Assembly (NCBI GenBank): GCA_026713835.1
Contig: JAPONP010000067.1
Span: 1 to 50,270 of the forward strand
Source: Bacteriovoracales bacterium
Lineage (GTDB): Bacteria > Bdellovibrionota > Bacteriovoracia > Bacteriovoracales > Bacteriovoracaceae
Length of the DNA stretch: 50,270 bases
Direction of reading: 5' to 3'
Below are positions 1 to 8,634 of the stretch, piece by piece. Position 1 is the stretch's first letter. Every line of letters begins with the position of its first letter. Position numbers and translations under genes: made by a program. The notes beneath the pieces are model-generated. The model had not been told where the DNA came from, ran no database searches, and saw only the letters and a program-made list of their open reading frames with translations.

Positions 1-152
1 ATTGCAACCGGCTGCAATTGTGCCGGGCTTCGTCTTTAAGCAAAAAATGCCCTCAACGTGCCACAAGCACGCCTTCAGACATTTTTTGCTTTCATCCTTG
101 CCGGGCACAATCTCGCTCGCTTTCATCACGAAGGTTGTTTTGGGATAGGCTC
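1..152. repeat. Family-2 palindromic dispersed repeat, left-truncated by window start (copy A)
   Basis: Aligns without indels to 19585-19736 with only a few mismatches; ends in TTTTGGGATAGGCTC, the terminal motif of the full copy. Confidence 0.9.
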
Positions 153-158
153 TAAATC

Positions 159-758
159 ATGTCTTTTAAAGTTAAGGATCACTTTTATAAAAAGGCCAAA
201 AAAGAAAAATATCTGGCCAGGAGCGTTTATAAACTCGAAGAAATCGATAAAAAATTCAAGATTTTGCAAAGAGGGATGAGGGTATTGGATTTGGGTTATC
301 ACCCCGGGTCTTGGGCCCAATATGCTTCAAAAGTGGTCGCTGAAAGGGGTCTTGTGGTTGGGGTCGATTTAAGACCCGGGGGGCCGAGGTTGGGCCAACT
401 CAAAAATGTCAAAACATACCAAAATGACGTTTATACCCTTTGCTCCCCGGAAGATGTGGAAGAGAAGACCCCGTTTGATGTGGTTCTTTCCGATATGGCG
501 CCTAAGACGACCGGAATTAAATCCGTAGATCAGGCCAAAAGTCTCGAATTGGTTAAACGGGCCTTCGATCTCATGCCTACTTTTTTAAGACCCGGAGGAG
601 ATGCCGTGGCCAAGGTTTTTGAGGGCCCCGAGTCCCATCTTTTCATGGCGCAAATAGGGAAACAATTCGATTGGGTGGGAAATTTTAAACCTCAATCGAC
701 TCGATCCGTTAGCAAGGAATTTTTTATCGTGATGAAGGGCTTTTGCCCGCCGGCGTGA
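159..758 (+). CDS. rlmE: 23S rRNA (uridine-2'-O-)methyltransferase, RlmE/FtsJ family
   Basis: SxYKLxEIDKKFKIL...VLDLGYHPGSWAQYAS...DVVLSDMAPKTTG, typical FtsJ/RrmJ motifs. Confidence 0.93.
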   Translation: MSFKVKDHFYKKAKKEKYLARSVYKLEEIDKKFKILQRGMRVLDLGYHPGSWAQYASKVVAERGLVVGVDLRPGGPRLGQLKNVKTYQNDVYTLCSPEDVEEKTPFDVVLSDMAPKTTGIKSVDQAKSLELVKRAFDLMPTFLRPGGDAVAKVFEGPESHLFMAQIGKQFDWVGNFKPQSTRSVSKEFFIVMKGFCPPA

Positions 759-886
759 TGCGGCGCGACGTTTCTAGAAAGAGGGGATTTCTGGGCCGCT
801 TTAAGGAGGGAAAACGGGGCGATACCTCAATTTTTCTTGCTCAATAAGGAGTCATTTGCGATAGTGGTGAACACTCTTCGCTAGTC

Positions 887-1726
887 TTGGGATTGAAAGG
901 GTCTATCTTGGGTCGTTTTCTTCATTGGTTTTCAAAACATCCCGAAGGTTCTCAACCTCAAAAGGAAAGGCTGCCTTTTGGTAAGGAAAGACTTTTTAGG
1001 GAAGTGAGATCCATTTTTGTCATCGTCATCTTCGTGTTTGCCTTTCGATCCGTTTTTTTTGAGCCTTTTCGAATTCCATCGGGTTCGATGATTCCGACCC
1101 TAATGATCGGGGATTTTATCCTCGTCAATAAGTTGGCTTACGGCTTTAAAGTGCCCTTTTCCGATATGTACTCTGACCCCATCTATCTCTATCAAAATGA
1201 AGGCCCAAAGAGAGGTGAGGTCATTGTCTTTAAATATCCAAAAGATGAGAGTTTTAATTATATTAAAAGAGTTGTCGGAGTTCCGGGAGATCGTATCGAA
1301 GTGATCGATAAGGTTCTCTATATCAACAATACTCCGATAGAAACCGTTGAACTTTCTCCTCCAGAATCAAAAGAGATCAAAAACGACTTAGAGGAAAAAT
1401 TTAGGCCACATCATCTTCGATTTTTTCAAACAAAGACCGGAGAGTTTTCACATAAAACGACCATTTGGGAGCATGGTCATTTTACAAAAAGCACCTCTCC
1501 TATCGTCGTTCCTGAAGGAAAGTATTTTGTTATGGGCGATAATCGTGATTTTAGTTCAGACTCTAGGGTGTGGGGATTGGTCGATCACCGCCTTATTAAG
1601 GGGAGGGCATTCTTGGTGTGGTTTTCTTTGAATCCTCCAAATTCGGAAATGGGCCATGAATTTAAGTTTCGGCCCTGGAGAATTGGAACGAGCATTCATA
1701 AAAAACTCAAAGCTACCGGATTATAA
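887..1726 (+). CDS. lepB: Signal peptidase I
   Basis: FEPFRIPSGSMIPTLMIGDFILVNK, KRVVGVPGDRIEV, YFVMGDNRDFSSDSRVWG; TTG start proposed by the ORF track. Confidence 0.95.
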   Translation: MGLKGSILGRFLHWFSKHPEGSQPQKERLPFGKERLFREVRSIFVIVIFVFAFRSVFFEPFRIPSGSMIPTLMIGDFILVNKLAYGFKVPFSDMYSDPIYLYQNEGPKRGEVIVFKYPKDESFNYIKRVVGVPGDRIEVIDKVLYINNTPIETVELSPPESKEIKNDLEEKFRPHHLRFFQTKTGEFSHKTTIWEHGHFTKSTSPIVVPEGKYFVMGDNRDFSSDSRVWGLVDHRLIKGRAFLVWFSLNPPNSEMGHEFKFRPWRIGTSIHKKLKATGL

Positions 1727-1727
1727 A

Positions 1728-3083
1728 ATGGTGAAAAGGAAAGAAAGAATCGCCTGTATCTTATCTTTGGAGGGGGCCGATTGGGTATCGTGTAAAACCA
1801 TCGTTCCAAATCTTTTTAAGCTTTATAAAAAAAGCTTTCCCGAAGCCGAAATCAAAACCTTTCACTATGCGGATTCCATGGAGGACTATGAGTATTTTTT
1901 GACCATCAGTGGGCTGGTCGATTTTTTACCGGATAAAATAATTATTTGTGATCATAAACCTCATCCCGCACGTTTGATAAGGAGCTTATTTAAAGAGTTT
2001 GGAGAAGATCGTGTGCCTTCGGTTTATTGTCACCTCTTTGGCGACTTCTCCCTTTATGCACCTCATTGGTGGGATTTAGAATTCTACTTGCAAAGAATGA
2101 ACATTCATTTTATAGCGGCATCTCATAGGCAGGTCAATTTTGTAAAGCAATTTATTGAGGGCGGTGAAGAATTTGTTTCCTATCTTCCTTTTCCCGCCGA
2201 TGATAAAAAATTTTGCTTTTCAAAAGATAAACGCAAATCCGCTCGGAATAAGTTTTTCCCTCATGGGAGAAATGAAACGAGATTTCTTTACTCGGGAAGG
2301 CTCTCGGCTCAAAAAAATACCATCTCCTTGATTCGATCCTTTAAAGATTTTTTGACTTTATCGGGATCAAATGCCTCTCTTCATATCGTAGGATTTTTTG
2401 ATGATTTGGCCTATCCATTTTTTGGGATTCACTACCCTCCGGAACTTAATCGTTACGAATTCTTAGAGGAATTAAACTCCTACGATGATTCCATAAAAAG
2501 TAGAATTGAGTTCGTGGAGAATCTTTCCTCCGATCAATTGATTGATTATTATCAGGCCTGCGATGTACTTGTCAGTACTGGGCTTCATAATGATGAAGAT
2601 TACGGAATGTCTCCGGCAGAGGCCAAGTGTTGTGGAATGTCACTCATTTTATCCAACTGGGGAGGATATGCGTCCTTTTCTCTTCCGGATGCCTTTACCT
2701 CTCTCGTCAATGTTTCCCTCGTGGATTCCTTTTATCAGGTTGATTACAAACATTTTATTAAGTTGCTCATAAAATATGATACGACAAAGAAAACAGATGA
2801 GGATCGAAAGAAGTTATCCTCTATGGCCGTAAAGCGATTTGGCATAGATGGCAATATCCCACATCTTTTGGACATTCACTCTCTCAAAATAAAAAAGTTT
2901 TCTTCTTGGAATAGAAAGTTTCAGAAGTTTTCGGGCTGCTTTAAAAATTCTTCATCAAACCCATTTGGGCTCATCAATTCCCCTAAAAAAAACGAGTTGG
3001 GCCTTAAAGATCTCATAGAGGAGGGATTGCAATCAAAGTCGATTTATAGGAGTTGTTATAATGAATACGTTGACTTTGCTTAA
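1728..3083 (+). CDS. Glycosyltransferase-like protein (group 1/GT-B fold)
   Basis: Start chosen at ATG 1728 after the lepB stop; FLYSGRLSAQKNTISLIRSF...LNSYDDSIKSRIEFVENLSSDQLIDYYQACDVLVSTGLHNDEDYGMSPAEAKCCG resembles GT1 C-terminal domains. Confidence 0.7.
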   Translation: MVKRKERIACILSLEGADWVSCKTIVPNLFKLYKKSFPEAEIKTFHYADSMEDYEYFLTISGLVDFLPDKIIICDHKPHPARLIRSLFKEFGEDRVPSVYCHLFGDFSLYAPHWWDLEFYLQRMNIHFIAASHRQVNFVKQFIEGGEEFVSYLPFPADDKKFCFSKDKRKSARNKFFPHGRNETRFLYSGRLSAQKNTISLIRSFKDFLTLSGSNASLHIVGFFDDLAYPFFGIHYPPELNRYEFLEELNSYDDSIKSRIEFVENLSSDQLIDYYQACDVLVSTGLHNDEDYGMSPAEAKCCGMSLILSNWGGYASFSLPDAFTSLVNVSLVDSFYQVDYKHFIKLLIKYDTTKKTDEDRKKLSSMAVKRFGIDGNIPHLLDIHSLKIKKFSSWNRKFQKFSGCFKNSSSNPFGLINSPKKNELGLKDLIEEGLQSKSIYRSCYNEYVDFA

Positions 3084-4134
3084 ATCTTATCTGGATCGGG
3101 CCAAGAAAGACCTTCAAGGTGGATTGGCATCTTTACAGTGGAAAAGAGAAGAGTTTTGTGACTATTCAAAAAATCCATTTATTAAGAAGGCCCATCCTCA
3201 CTCTTGCGAAATTTTTAATCTTTTAAATCCTCTTTACTTGAGTACTGTAAAAGAATTCGGCACTTTTGCCCGTTGTGATTATATTTTGGTCCGAGATGGT
3301 TTTTTCTCTCTTCTCGATTTTTTTTATCGCTTTGCACGTCCGGGGGGATGCCAAACCATTTTACTCGTTCATGAAAAATTAAAATTCATCGTCCCCAAAA
3401 CTTGGGCCGACCAAGTTCTTACATACAATATCCAAAGAAAAACAAAAGATTCGGGAAGAAGAGCATCCCCTAAGGCCCTCTATCTTTTAGCATCTTCCTG
3501 TGATAGCGATGTCCGGATTAAAACATTTCGCCATAAAATGGCAGAGATCAAACGGGTTTATGGTGAAAATTTAAAAAATATCGATATTAAGATTGGACTA
3601 CTTCTAAGAGATGATCCCTTTTATAATAAGACTAAAGAATCTGTTCATAAGGTCTATTTTCTCCTTAAAGAAGTTTTTGATCAAATTGATTTGAATCATA
3701 CATTTTGCACTTGGAGTGAGATAGAAAAGAGCGGCGATCTTCCTTACTCTTGCTATTATAATATGGCTGAAGAATGTTTGGGACATGGATTTTCCTATAT
3801 CGACCACTTTTTTCTTTATAATCATTGTGACCCTTTCGATGATCGATTGGATAAAGGTAAGCCGGGGGAGGAGATCTTTGAAATGTCCCCGGGATACGAT
3901 ATTCACATCAATCGTTTCGATTTTAAGGCCAATGATCTTTGGGATGAGGTTTTTGAGGTATCGCCCAGGTTGGGTGTCGGGGGGAGAATTTTAAATTCAA
4001 GTTTTATTCCTTATTCGTTTGAATTGGCCGATCGATATATGTTTAATAAAAAATCCGGCTTAAAACTTTCTTCTTCTAGAAAAACATTCACTTCTTTGCC
4101 AAAAGAGCAACGCGAACATCAATATATTCAGTAA
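3061..4134 (+). CDS. Hypothetical protein
   Basis: Long ORF overlapping the upstream gene end by 23 nt; no family recognised. Confidence 0.75.
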   Translation: MNTLTLLKSYLDRAKKDLQGGLASLQWKREEFCDYSKNPFIKKAHPHSCEIFNLLNPLYLSTVKEFGTFARCDYILVRDGFFSLLDFFYRFARPGGCQTILLVHEKLKFIVPKTWADQVLTYNIQRKTKDSGRRASPKALYLLASSCDSDVRIKTFRHKMAEIKRVYGENLKNIDIKIGLLLRDDPFYNKTKESVHKVYFLLKEVFDQIDLNHTFCTWSEIEKSGDLPYSCYYNMAEECLGHGFSYIDHFFLYNHCDPFDDRLDKGKPGEEIFEMSPGYDIHINRFDFKANDLWDEVFEVSPRLGVGGRILNSSFIPYSFELADRYMFNKKSGLKLSSSRKTFTSLPKEQREHQYIQ

Positions 4135-4143
4135 AAGGGGCCG

Positions 4144-4170
4144 TTTTCTCTTTCTCTTTCTCTTTTTCTC
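4144..4170. repeat. Polypyrimidine simple repeat, (TTTCTC)n-like
   Basis: ttttctctttctctttctctttttctc in the intergenic region 30 nt before the NFACT start. Confidence 0.8.
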
Positions 4171-4200
4171 GACCCAAAATGGCAAATCGGTCGTTGTTTT

Positions 4201-5784
4201 ATGATCCAGTACCAAGAAGAATTACGTGAAAATATAAAGAGGATTATTCCTTTTAATGGGCGTTGCTATATTCAAAAAATCTATAGTTCATCTACACTTA
4301 TTTGTCTTTCTGTACGTTTTTTAGGTAAAGGGTGCTTTTTGTATCTTGGAAGAGGAAATGGAATCGAAGGTTTTTGGGCGGCTTCCAAAAAGATTCCGGC
4401 AGAAATGAGAAGATCGGATAGATTTTTGGAATATCTTAGAAAACATCTTAGTTCAAAAGAAATTTTAGATATTGCTCAAGTTTTCAATGATCGTTGTATT
4501 CAAATAATTTATAGATCACATGGATACGAAAATTCATTTATTTTCTTTTGGAAAGGAAGAAAACTGTATTTTTTAAACTATTTCTTCAATAATAGGATGA
4601 AAAAATTTCAACTGCTTAAATCTTGGTTGGGAAAAGAAATTTTAGAGAAAGAAATATCATTGGATGATCTTTATGAGTCATTACTGGATATTGGGCTTAG
4701 TCAAGATTTTTCCGGTGTTTTAAAAAAATCTAAAACATCTATTGATGAAATAATTGAAATGGAAAAAAGGAAGCTGGTCAAGGTTAATAATTCGAGCAAA
4801 AAATACAAATACCTAAAAAGAAAATATGATCGTATTTGTCATGACTTAAAAAAAATAAAAGATGCTATTCTTTTAAAGGAGAGATTGATATCGAGCGACT
4901 TTTCTTGTGATGACTTAGGGGCCCAATTTGTTTTCAGGGATTTTAAATTGAGACTTGACAAAGATTTAAATCCTTTTCAAAAAAGAGATTTCATCTTTAA
5001 AAAAATTAAGTCATGCGAGAGAGCAAAAAAAATTCTTGACGAAAGAAAGCAGCAAACTGAAAAAGAAATAGAGGCATGGGAGAAGGAGAGAAGCACTTTC
5101 ACTTTTCATGATTTTTCTCAAAAAAAGGTAACTGCTCGCACCTCTAGCAAAAACTGTAATAAAGGCAAGGTAACTGTTCTCCACCCGGATAAGATTGGTA
5201 GGAGGCAACGAGGAGCGACCGAGGCGTGCTTCCTGCACGTCGCAGGAAAGCGACGAGACAGTCGACTGCCAAGGTTGCCGGGGGGTGAGCAGTTACAAAA
5301 AAAGCAAAGCAAGCAAGATCCGTATGGGAAGAAAGAACTCAAAATGATTACGCCCTACTGGATCATCCCGAAAAAAGGAGGATTAAGAGAATTGAAGCTC
5401 AAAAAACCACCCTTTACGATCTTTCGTTTTAAGGAGGGAGGGGACTTTGCTATTGGAAATAATGATGAGGGCAATGATTTTTTGCGATCAAAATGGGGAA
5501 AGAGCGATGATTTATGGTTTCATTTAGAAGGATATCCCGGCCCCCACCTTGTTTTAAAAAAAGAGAATAGAACGGAGAACCTAACGGAATCATTATTAAG
5601 AGTGATTGCCTCCGCTTTAAGAGATTACTCAAAACTTGCGATTAGAGAAATACCTCTCGTTTTTACTCAATTAAAGAATATTAAAGGAGTTCGGGGACAT
5701 AGGGGGAAAGTCACCTATAGGAGAGAAAAATACATAAAAATAGGTTATAATAAGGCATGGAAGGAGAAAACGGAGAGCGAATAA
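4201..5784 (+). CDS. NFACT family protein (RqcH/Rqc2-like), interrupted in frame by a palindromic repeat
   Basis: C-terminal NFACT-R-like FAIGNNDEGNDFLRSKWGKSDDLWFHLEGYPGPHLVLK...RGHRGKVTYRREKYIKIGYN; long coiled-coil middle; N-terminal NFACT-N-like region. Confidence 0.82.
   Translation: MIQYQEELRENIKRIIPFNGRCYIQKIYSSSTLICLSVRFLGKGCFLYLGRGNGIEGFWAASKKIPAEMRRSDRFLEYLRKHLSSKEILDIAQVFNDRCIQIIYRSHGYENSFIFFWKGRKLYFLNYFFNNRMKKFQLLKSWLGKEILEKEISLDDLYESLLDIGLSQDFSGVLKKSKTSIDEIIEMEKRKLVKVNNSSKKYKYLKRKYDRICHDLKKIKDAILLKERLISSDFSCDDLGAQFVFRDFKLRLDKDLNPFQKRDFIFKKIKSCERAKKILDERKQQTEKEIEAWEKERSTFTFHDFSQKKVTARTSSKNCNKGKVTVLHPDKIGRRQRGATEACFLHVAGKRRDSRLPRLPGGEQLQKKQSKQDPYGKKELKMITPYWIIPKKGGLRELKLKKPPFTIFRFKEGGDFAIGNNDEGNDFLRSKWGKSDDLWFHLEGYPGPHLVLKKENRTENLTESLLRVIASALRDYSKLAIREIPLVFTQLKNIKGVRGHRGKVTYRREKYIKIGYNKAWKEKTESE
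5128..5296. mobile_element. Family-1 palindromic MITE-like element (169 bp) inserted in frame in the NFACT gene
   Basis: Ends GTAACTGCTCGCACC ... GGGGTGAGCAGTTAC are inverted repeats; flanked by identical AAAAAAAG (5120-5127 and 5297-5304); second copy at 50132-50270. Confidence 0.93.
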
Positions 5785-5785
5785 T

Positions 5786-6616
5786 TTGAAATGCTCTATA
5801 TTCTTAATTTTCCTTTTGTATTCTTTAACCTTGATCGCTTCAGAGCAGAAGGCGCGTCAACTTATTAAAGGATTTGATACGTCGCGATATGCACCACAAA
5901 TTGTCGGTTTAAGAAATTTTAAAGTCGATATTAGAATTGACGGCCTTTCTGAAAAATTATCTCAACAGCTTATTTTTGGTAAAGTCAAAGATGTTTTTTT
6001 TGAAATGTCCTGGTTGAGAGGGAAAGATGATTATTCTAGTTTGAAAAAAGTTGATGTTTTTGGCCTACCGAGCGGGTTTTTTGAAATAAAGTCTGAATTG
6101 GCCAATAATATCTTGCCAAAAATAGATTCCATTGTTCCTCCCAGTTGGTCTGAAAAAATGAAAGATTATAAACTCACGATGACTCTCAATAAAGATGGAA
6201 GCACAACTATTGTGGGAAGAGATCCCCAAGGGGTTAAAGAGGCCAATGAAATTATTTTAGTCTTTGATAATCAAAAAAAACCGAAGAGTTTTATCATGAA
6301 AAAACCGATTGGACTCGAAACGGTTGATCTGGTCTTTTTCAAAAAACCCTGGAGTCGGGGAAAATGGGTGGTGAAGGAGTATCGCGTTAAAAAAAGTCAC
6401 GGCATTCAAAAGATCGAATCCCAAAGTACTTTTCATTACAGGAGGGTTCAGGGTTTTGGTCTTCCGGAAAAAATCGAGACGACGACTAAACAGGTTTTAA
6501 ATCGGCCAAGCCCGGGGAAAAAATCTGAAACCTATGAGAGGAAAGGGGCATCCACCATGAAATTGAGCAATTGGAGGATCAATACCGGGTTAAAAAAGGA
6601 TCATTTTCGCCGTTAA
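5786..6616 (+). CDS. Hypothetical secreted/periplasmic protein
   Basis: N-terminal hydrophobic signal-like MKCSIFLIFLLYSLTLIASEQK. Confidence 0.7.
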   Translation: MKCSIFLIFLLYSLTLIASEQKARQLIKGFDTSRYAPQIVGLRNFKVDIRIDGLSEKLSQQLIFGKVKDVFFEMSWLRGKDDYSSLKKVDVFGLPSGFFEIKSELANNILPKIDSIVPPSWSEKMKDYKLTMTLNKDGSTTIVGRDPQGVKEANEIILVFDNQKKPKSFIMKKPIGLETVDLVFFKKPWSRGKWVVKEYRVKKSHGIQKIESQSTFHYRRVQGFGLPEKIETTTKQVLNRPSPGKKSETYERKGASTMKLSNWRINTGLKKDHFRR

Positions 6617-6784
6617 GCACTTTTCCTTTCCCTTTTTCACGGGGGAAATGACGCACCAGGTATCGCTTCCCAAAGGATCGGTTGCCGTGAACTTCCCTTT
6701 AAATTTGACCTCTTTAACACTATAATATCTCCCGATGATGTGCCTTCTGGGCCATATTCAAGATATTTTTAAATCACCTTAAGC

Positions 6785-7750
6785 TTGGAGGAGCGACCTA
6801 TGCCACAGAAGGCCAGGGAAAGCATATTAAAAACATTATCACAGGCCACAAGGGTCATTTTCGGTCAAGATGATCTTCTTAAGTCCATTATGGCCGCTTT
6901 GGTTTGCGAGGGGCACGTTCTCGTCGAAGGTCTTCCGGGTCTTGGCAAAACCATGAGTATTAGGGCCATTTCAAAGCTTTGTAGCCTACATTTTCAGAGG
7001 ATACAGTTTACACCGGATCTTCTCCCTTCTGATTTAATCGGAACCATGATCTATAATCAGGCTAAAGAAGAGTTTTCGACTAAATTTGGACCGATTTTTA
7101 CCCAACTGTTGTTGGCAGATGAAATCAATCGCTCCCCGGCAAAAGTTCAATCGGCCCTTTTGGAGGCCATGGCCGAGAAACAAGTCACTATTGGGGATAA
7201 AACCCACCCTCTAACCTCTCCATTTGTTGTCTTGGCTACCCAAAATCCTATCGAGCAAGAAGGAACTTATCAGCTCCCCGAGGCCCAAATGGATCGTTTT
7301 ATGATGAAGGTTTATGTCGATTACCCCGATATAAATTCCGAAAAAGAAATTTTAGATCTTAGTAAAGATCCTATTGGCGAACTGGCCCCCTTACTTTCTA
7401 AAGAGCTTCTTTTTCAAGTTCAGGAACACGTTGAGAAAGTTTATGTGGATGAAAAAATCAAAGATTATATCGTTCGTCTTGTCAATGGAACGAGACCGGG
7501 AACTCCTTTCTTTTTAAAAGAGTTTGAGGGGGCGGTTGTTTCAGGGGCATCGCCCAGAGCAAGTTTGTGGCTTTATCGGGTTTCTAAGTTTAAGGCCTTT
7601 ATGGACGGGAAAGAATTTGTTTCCCCTGAAAATGTGATCTCAATCGCTCAGGATATTCTTGCTCACCGAATTATTCTTTCCTACGAAGCAACGGTTGATA
7701 AAGTTAGTGGACGATCGATCGTTTTGAAGATAGCCAATGAATTGGTTTAG
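6785..7750 (+). CDS. MoxR family AAA+ ATPase
   Basis: VLVEGLPGLGKT, RIQFTPDLLPSDLIGT, LLADEINRSPAKVQSALLEAMAEKQVT, FVVLATQNPIEQEGTYQLPEAQMDRF. Confidence 0.96.
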   Translation: MEERPMPQKARESILKTLSQATRVIFGQDDLLKSIMAALVCEGHVLVEGLPGLGKTMSIRAISKLCSLHFQRIQFTPDLLPSDLIGTMIYNQAKEEFSTKFGPIFTQLLLADEINRSPAKVQSALLEAMAEKQVTIGDKTHPLTSPFVVLATQNPIEQEGTYQLPEAQMDRFMMKVYVDYPDINSEKEILDLSKDPIGELAPLLSKELLFQVQEHVEKVYVDEKIKDYIVRLVNGTRPGTPFFLKEFEGAVVSGASPRASLWLYRVSKFKAFMDGKEFVSPENVISIAQDILAHRIILSYEATVDKVSGRSIVLKIANELV

Positions 7751-7773
7751 GGATAGGCCCTTAGGATAGGCTT

Positions 7774-8634
7774 TTGATAAAGATGGATTTAAAAGAAGTT
7801 GAGAAAGTTGTCACCCAAATTCAGAGACGATTATTTAAAGAAGCAAATTCTTATTCCATTGGAATGTTAAAATCTCATTTTCGAGGTTCCGGACTTCAAT
7901 TTAAAGAGCATCAAGTTTATTGTCATGGAGATGATGTTCGATTCATTGATTGGAAGCTCTATGCTAGGAGTAGAACTCCTTATGTTAAGACATTTGAGGA
8001 AGAGCGGAATGTCGAAATTATCATTTTTATCGACTTATCTTTGAGTATGCTAATTGGGTTTAGAAAAACAACTAAGTTAGAGGCCGCAATCAATATCGCT
8101 TCTTTGATTTCATTACTGGCCAAAGAAACGAACGATTCCGTTCAAGTTATTTTATTGGCAGATGAGGAAAAAATTTTAAAAAAATCAAATGGAAAAAAAA
8201 CGATCGTTCATTTAATTGGAGAATTGCGAAAAATTGATATTATTAAAGATAGTGGGAGGGTTAATATAGCGTATCGTCCTCAAAAAACTATGGAAAGTGA
8301 GAGGAAATTTAATATCATCAATAGATTTCTTCGACAAAAAAAGGAAGTAGTAGTTTTATCTGATTTTAGTGACTTTTGGAATAGGGATAAATTAGATCAG
8401 CTAAGTCAAAATAGACGTGCTCATTTTTTTAGAATCATTTCACCTATTGATCAATTAAAAAGTTTTAAGTTTAGCACCTACGGACTCGATGCCTCAAAAT
8501 TTCCATCGACAAAAGGAAAAATGATCCGATCCGGCTCTCGCAAATATCACTCTGAGATGAAATGGCCCTTAGGAATCAAGACGATTGATATTGAGAGGAA
8601 ATATATGGAAGATTTTGTTAGAGAATTGGTATGA
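7774..8634 (+). CDS. DUF58 domain protein (Bat operon)
   Basis: GxGLQFKEHQVYCHGDDVRFIDWKLYARSRTPYVKTFEEERN; ATG at 7783 is an alternative start. Confidence 0.92.
   Translation: MIKMDLKEVEKVVTQIQRRLFKEANSYSIGMLKSHFRGSGLQFKEHQVYCHGDDVRFIDWKLYARSRTPYVKTFEEERNVEIIIFIDLSLSMLIGFRKTTKLEAAINIASLISLLAKETNDSVQVILLADEEKILKKSNGKKTIVHLIGELRKIDIIKDSGRVNIAYRPQKTMESERKFNIINRFLRQKKEVVVLSDFSDFWNRDKLDQLSQNRRAHFFRIISPIDQLKSFKFSTYGLDASKFPSTKGKMIRSGSRKYHSEMKWPLGIKTIDIERKYMEDFVRELV

Noticed and set aside
58-279. 73-aa ORF starting in the window-start repeat
   Set aside because: Lies in the family-2 repeat and overlaps rlmE in another frame; no coding signature.
5011-5342. Minus-strand ORFs (75 and 74 aa) across the family-1 element
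   Set aside because: Antisense to the NFACT gene and partly inside the repeat; low-complexity/Cys-rich translation, no recognisable domain; no evidence of a transposase.
6697-6726. Possible promoter upstream of moxR (TTTAAA-17-TATAAT)
   Set aside because: Only the -10 matches well; the -35 is too weak to report as a feature.
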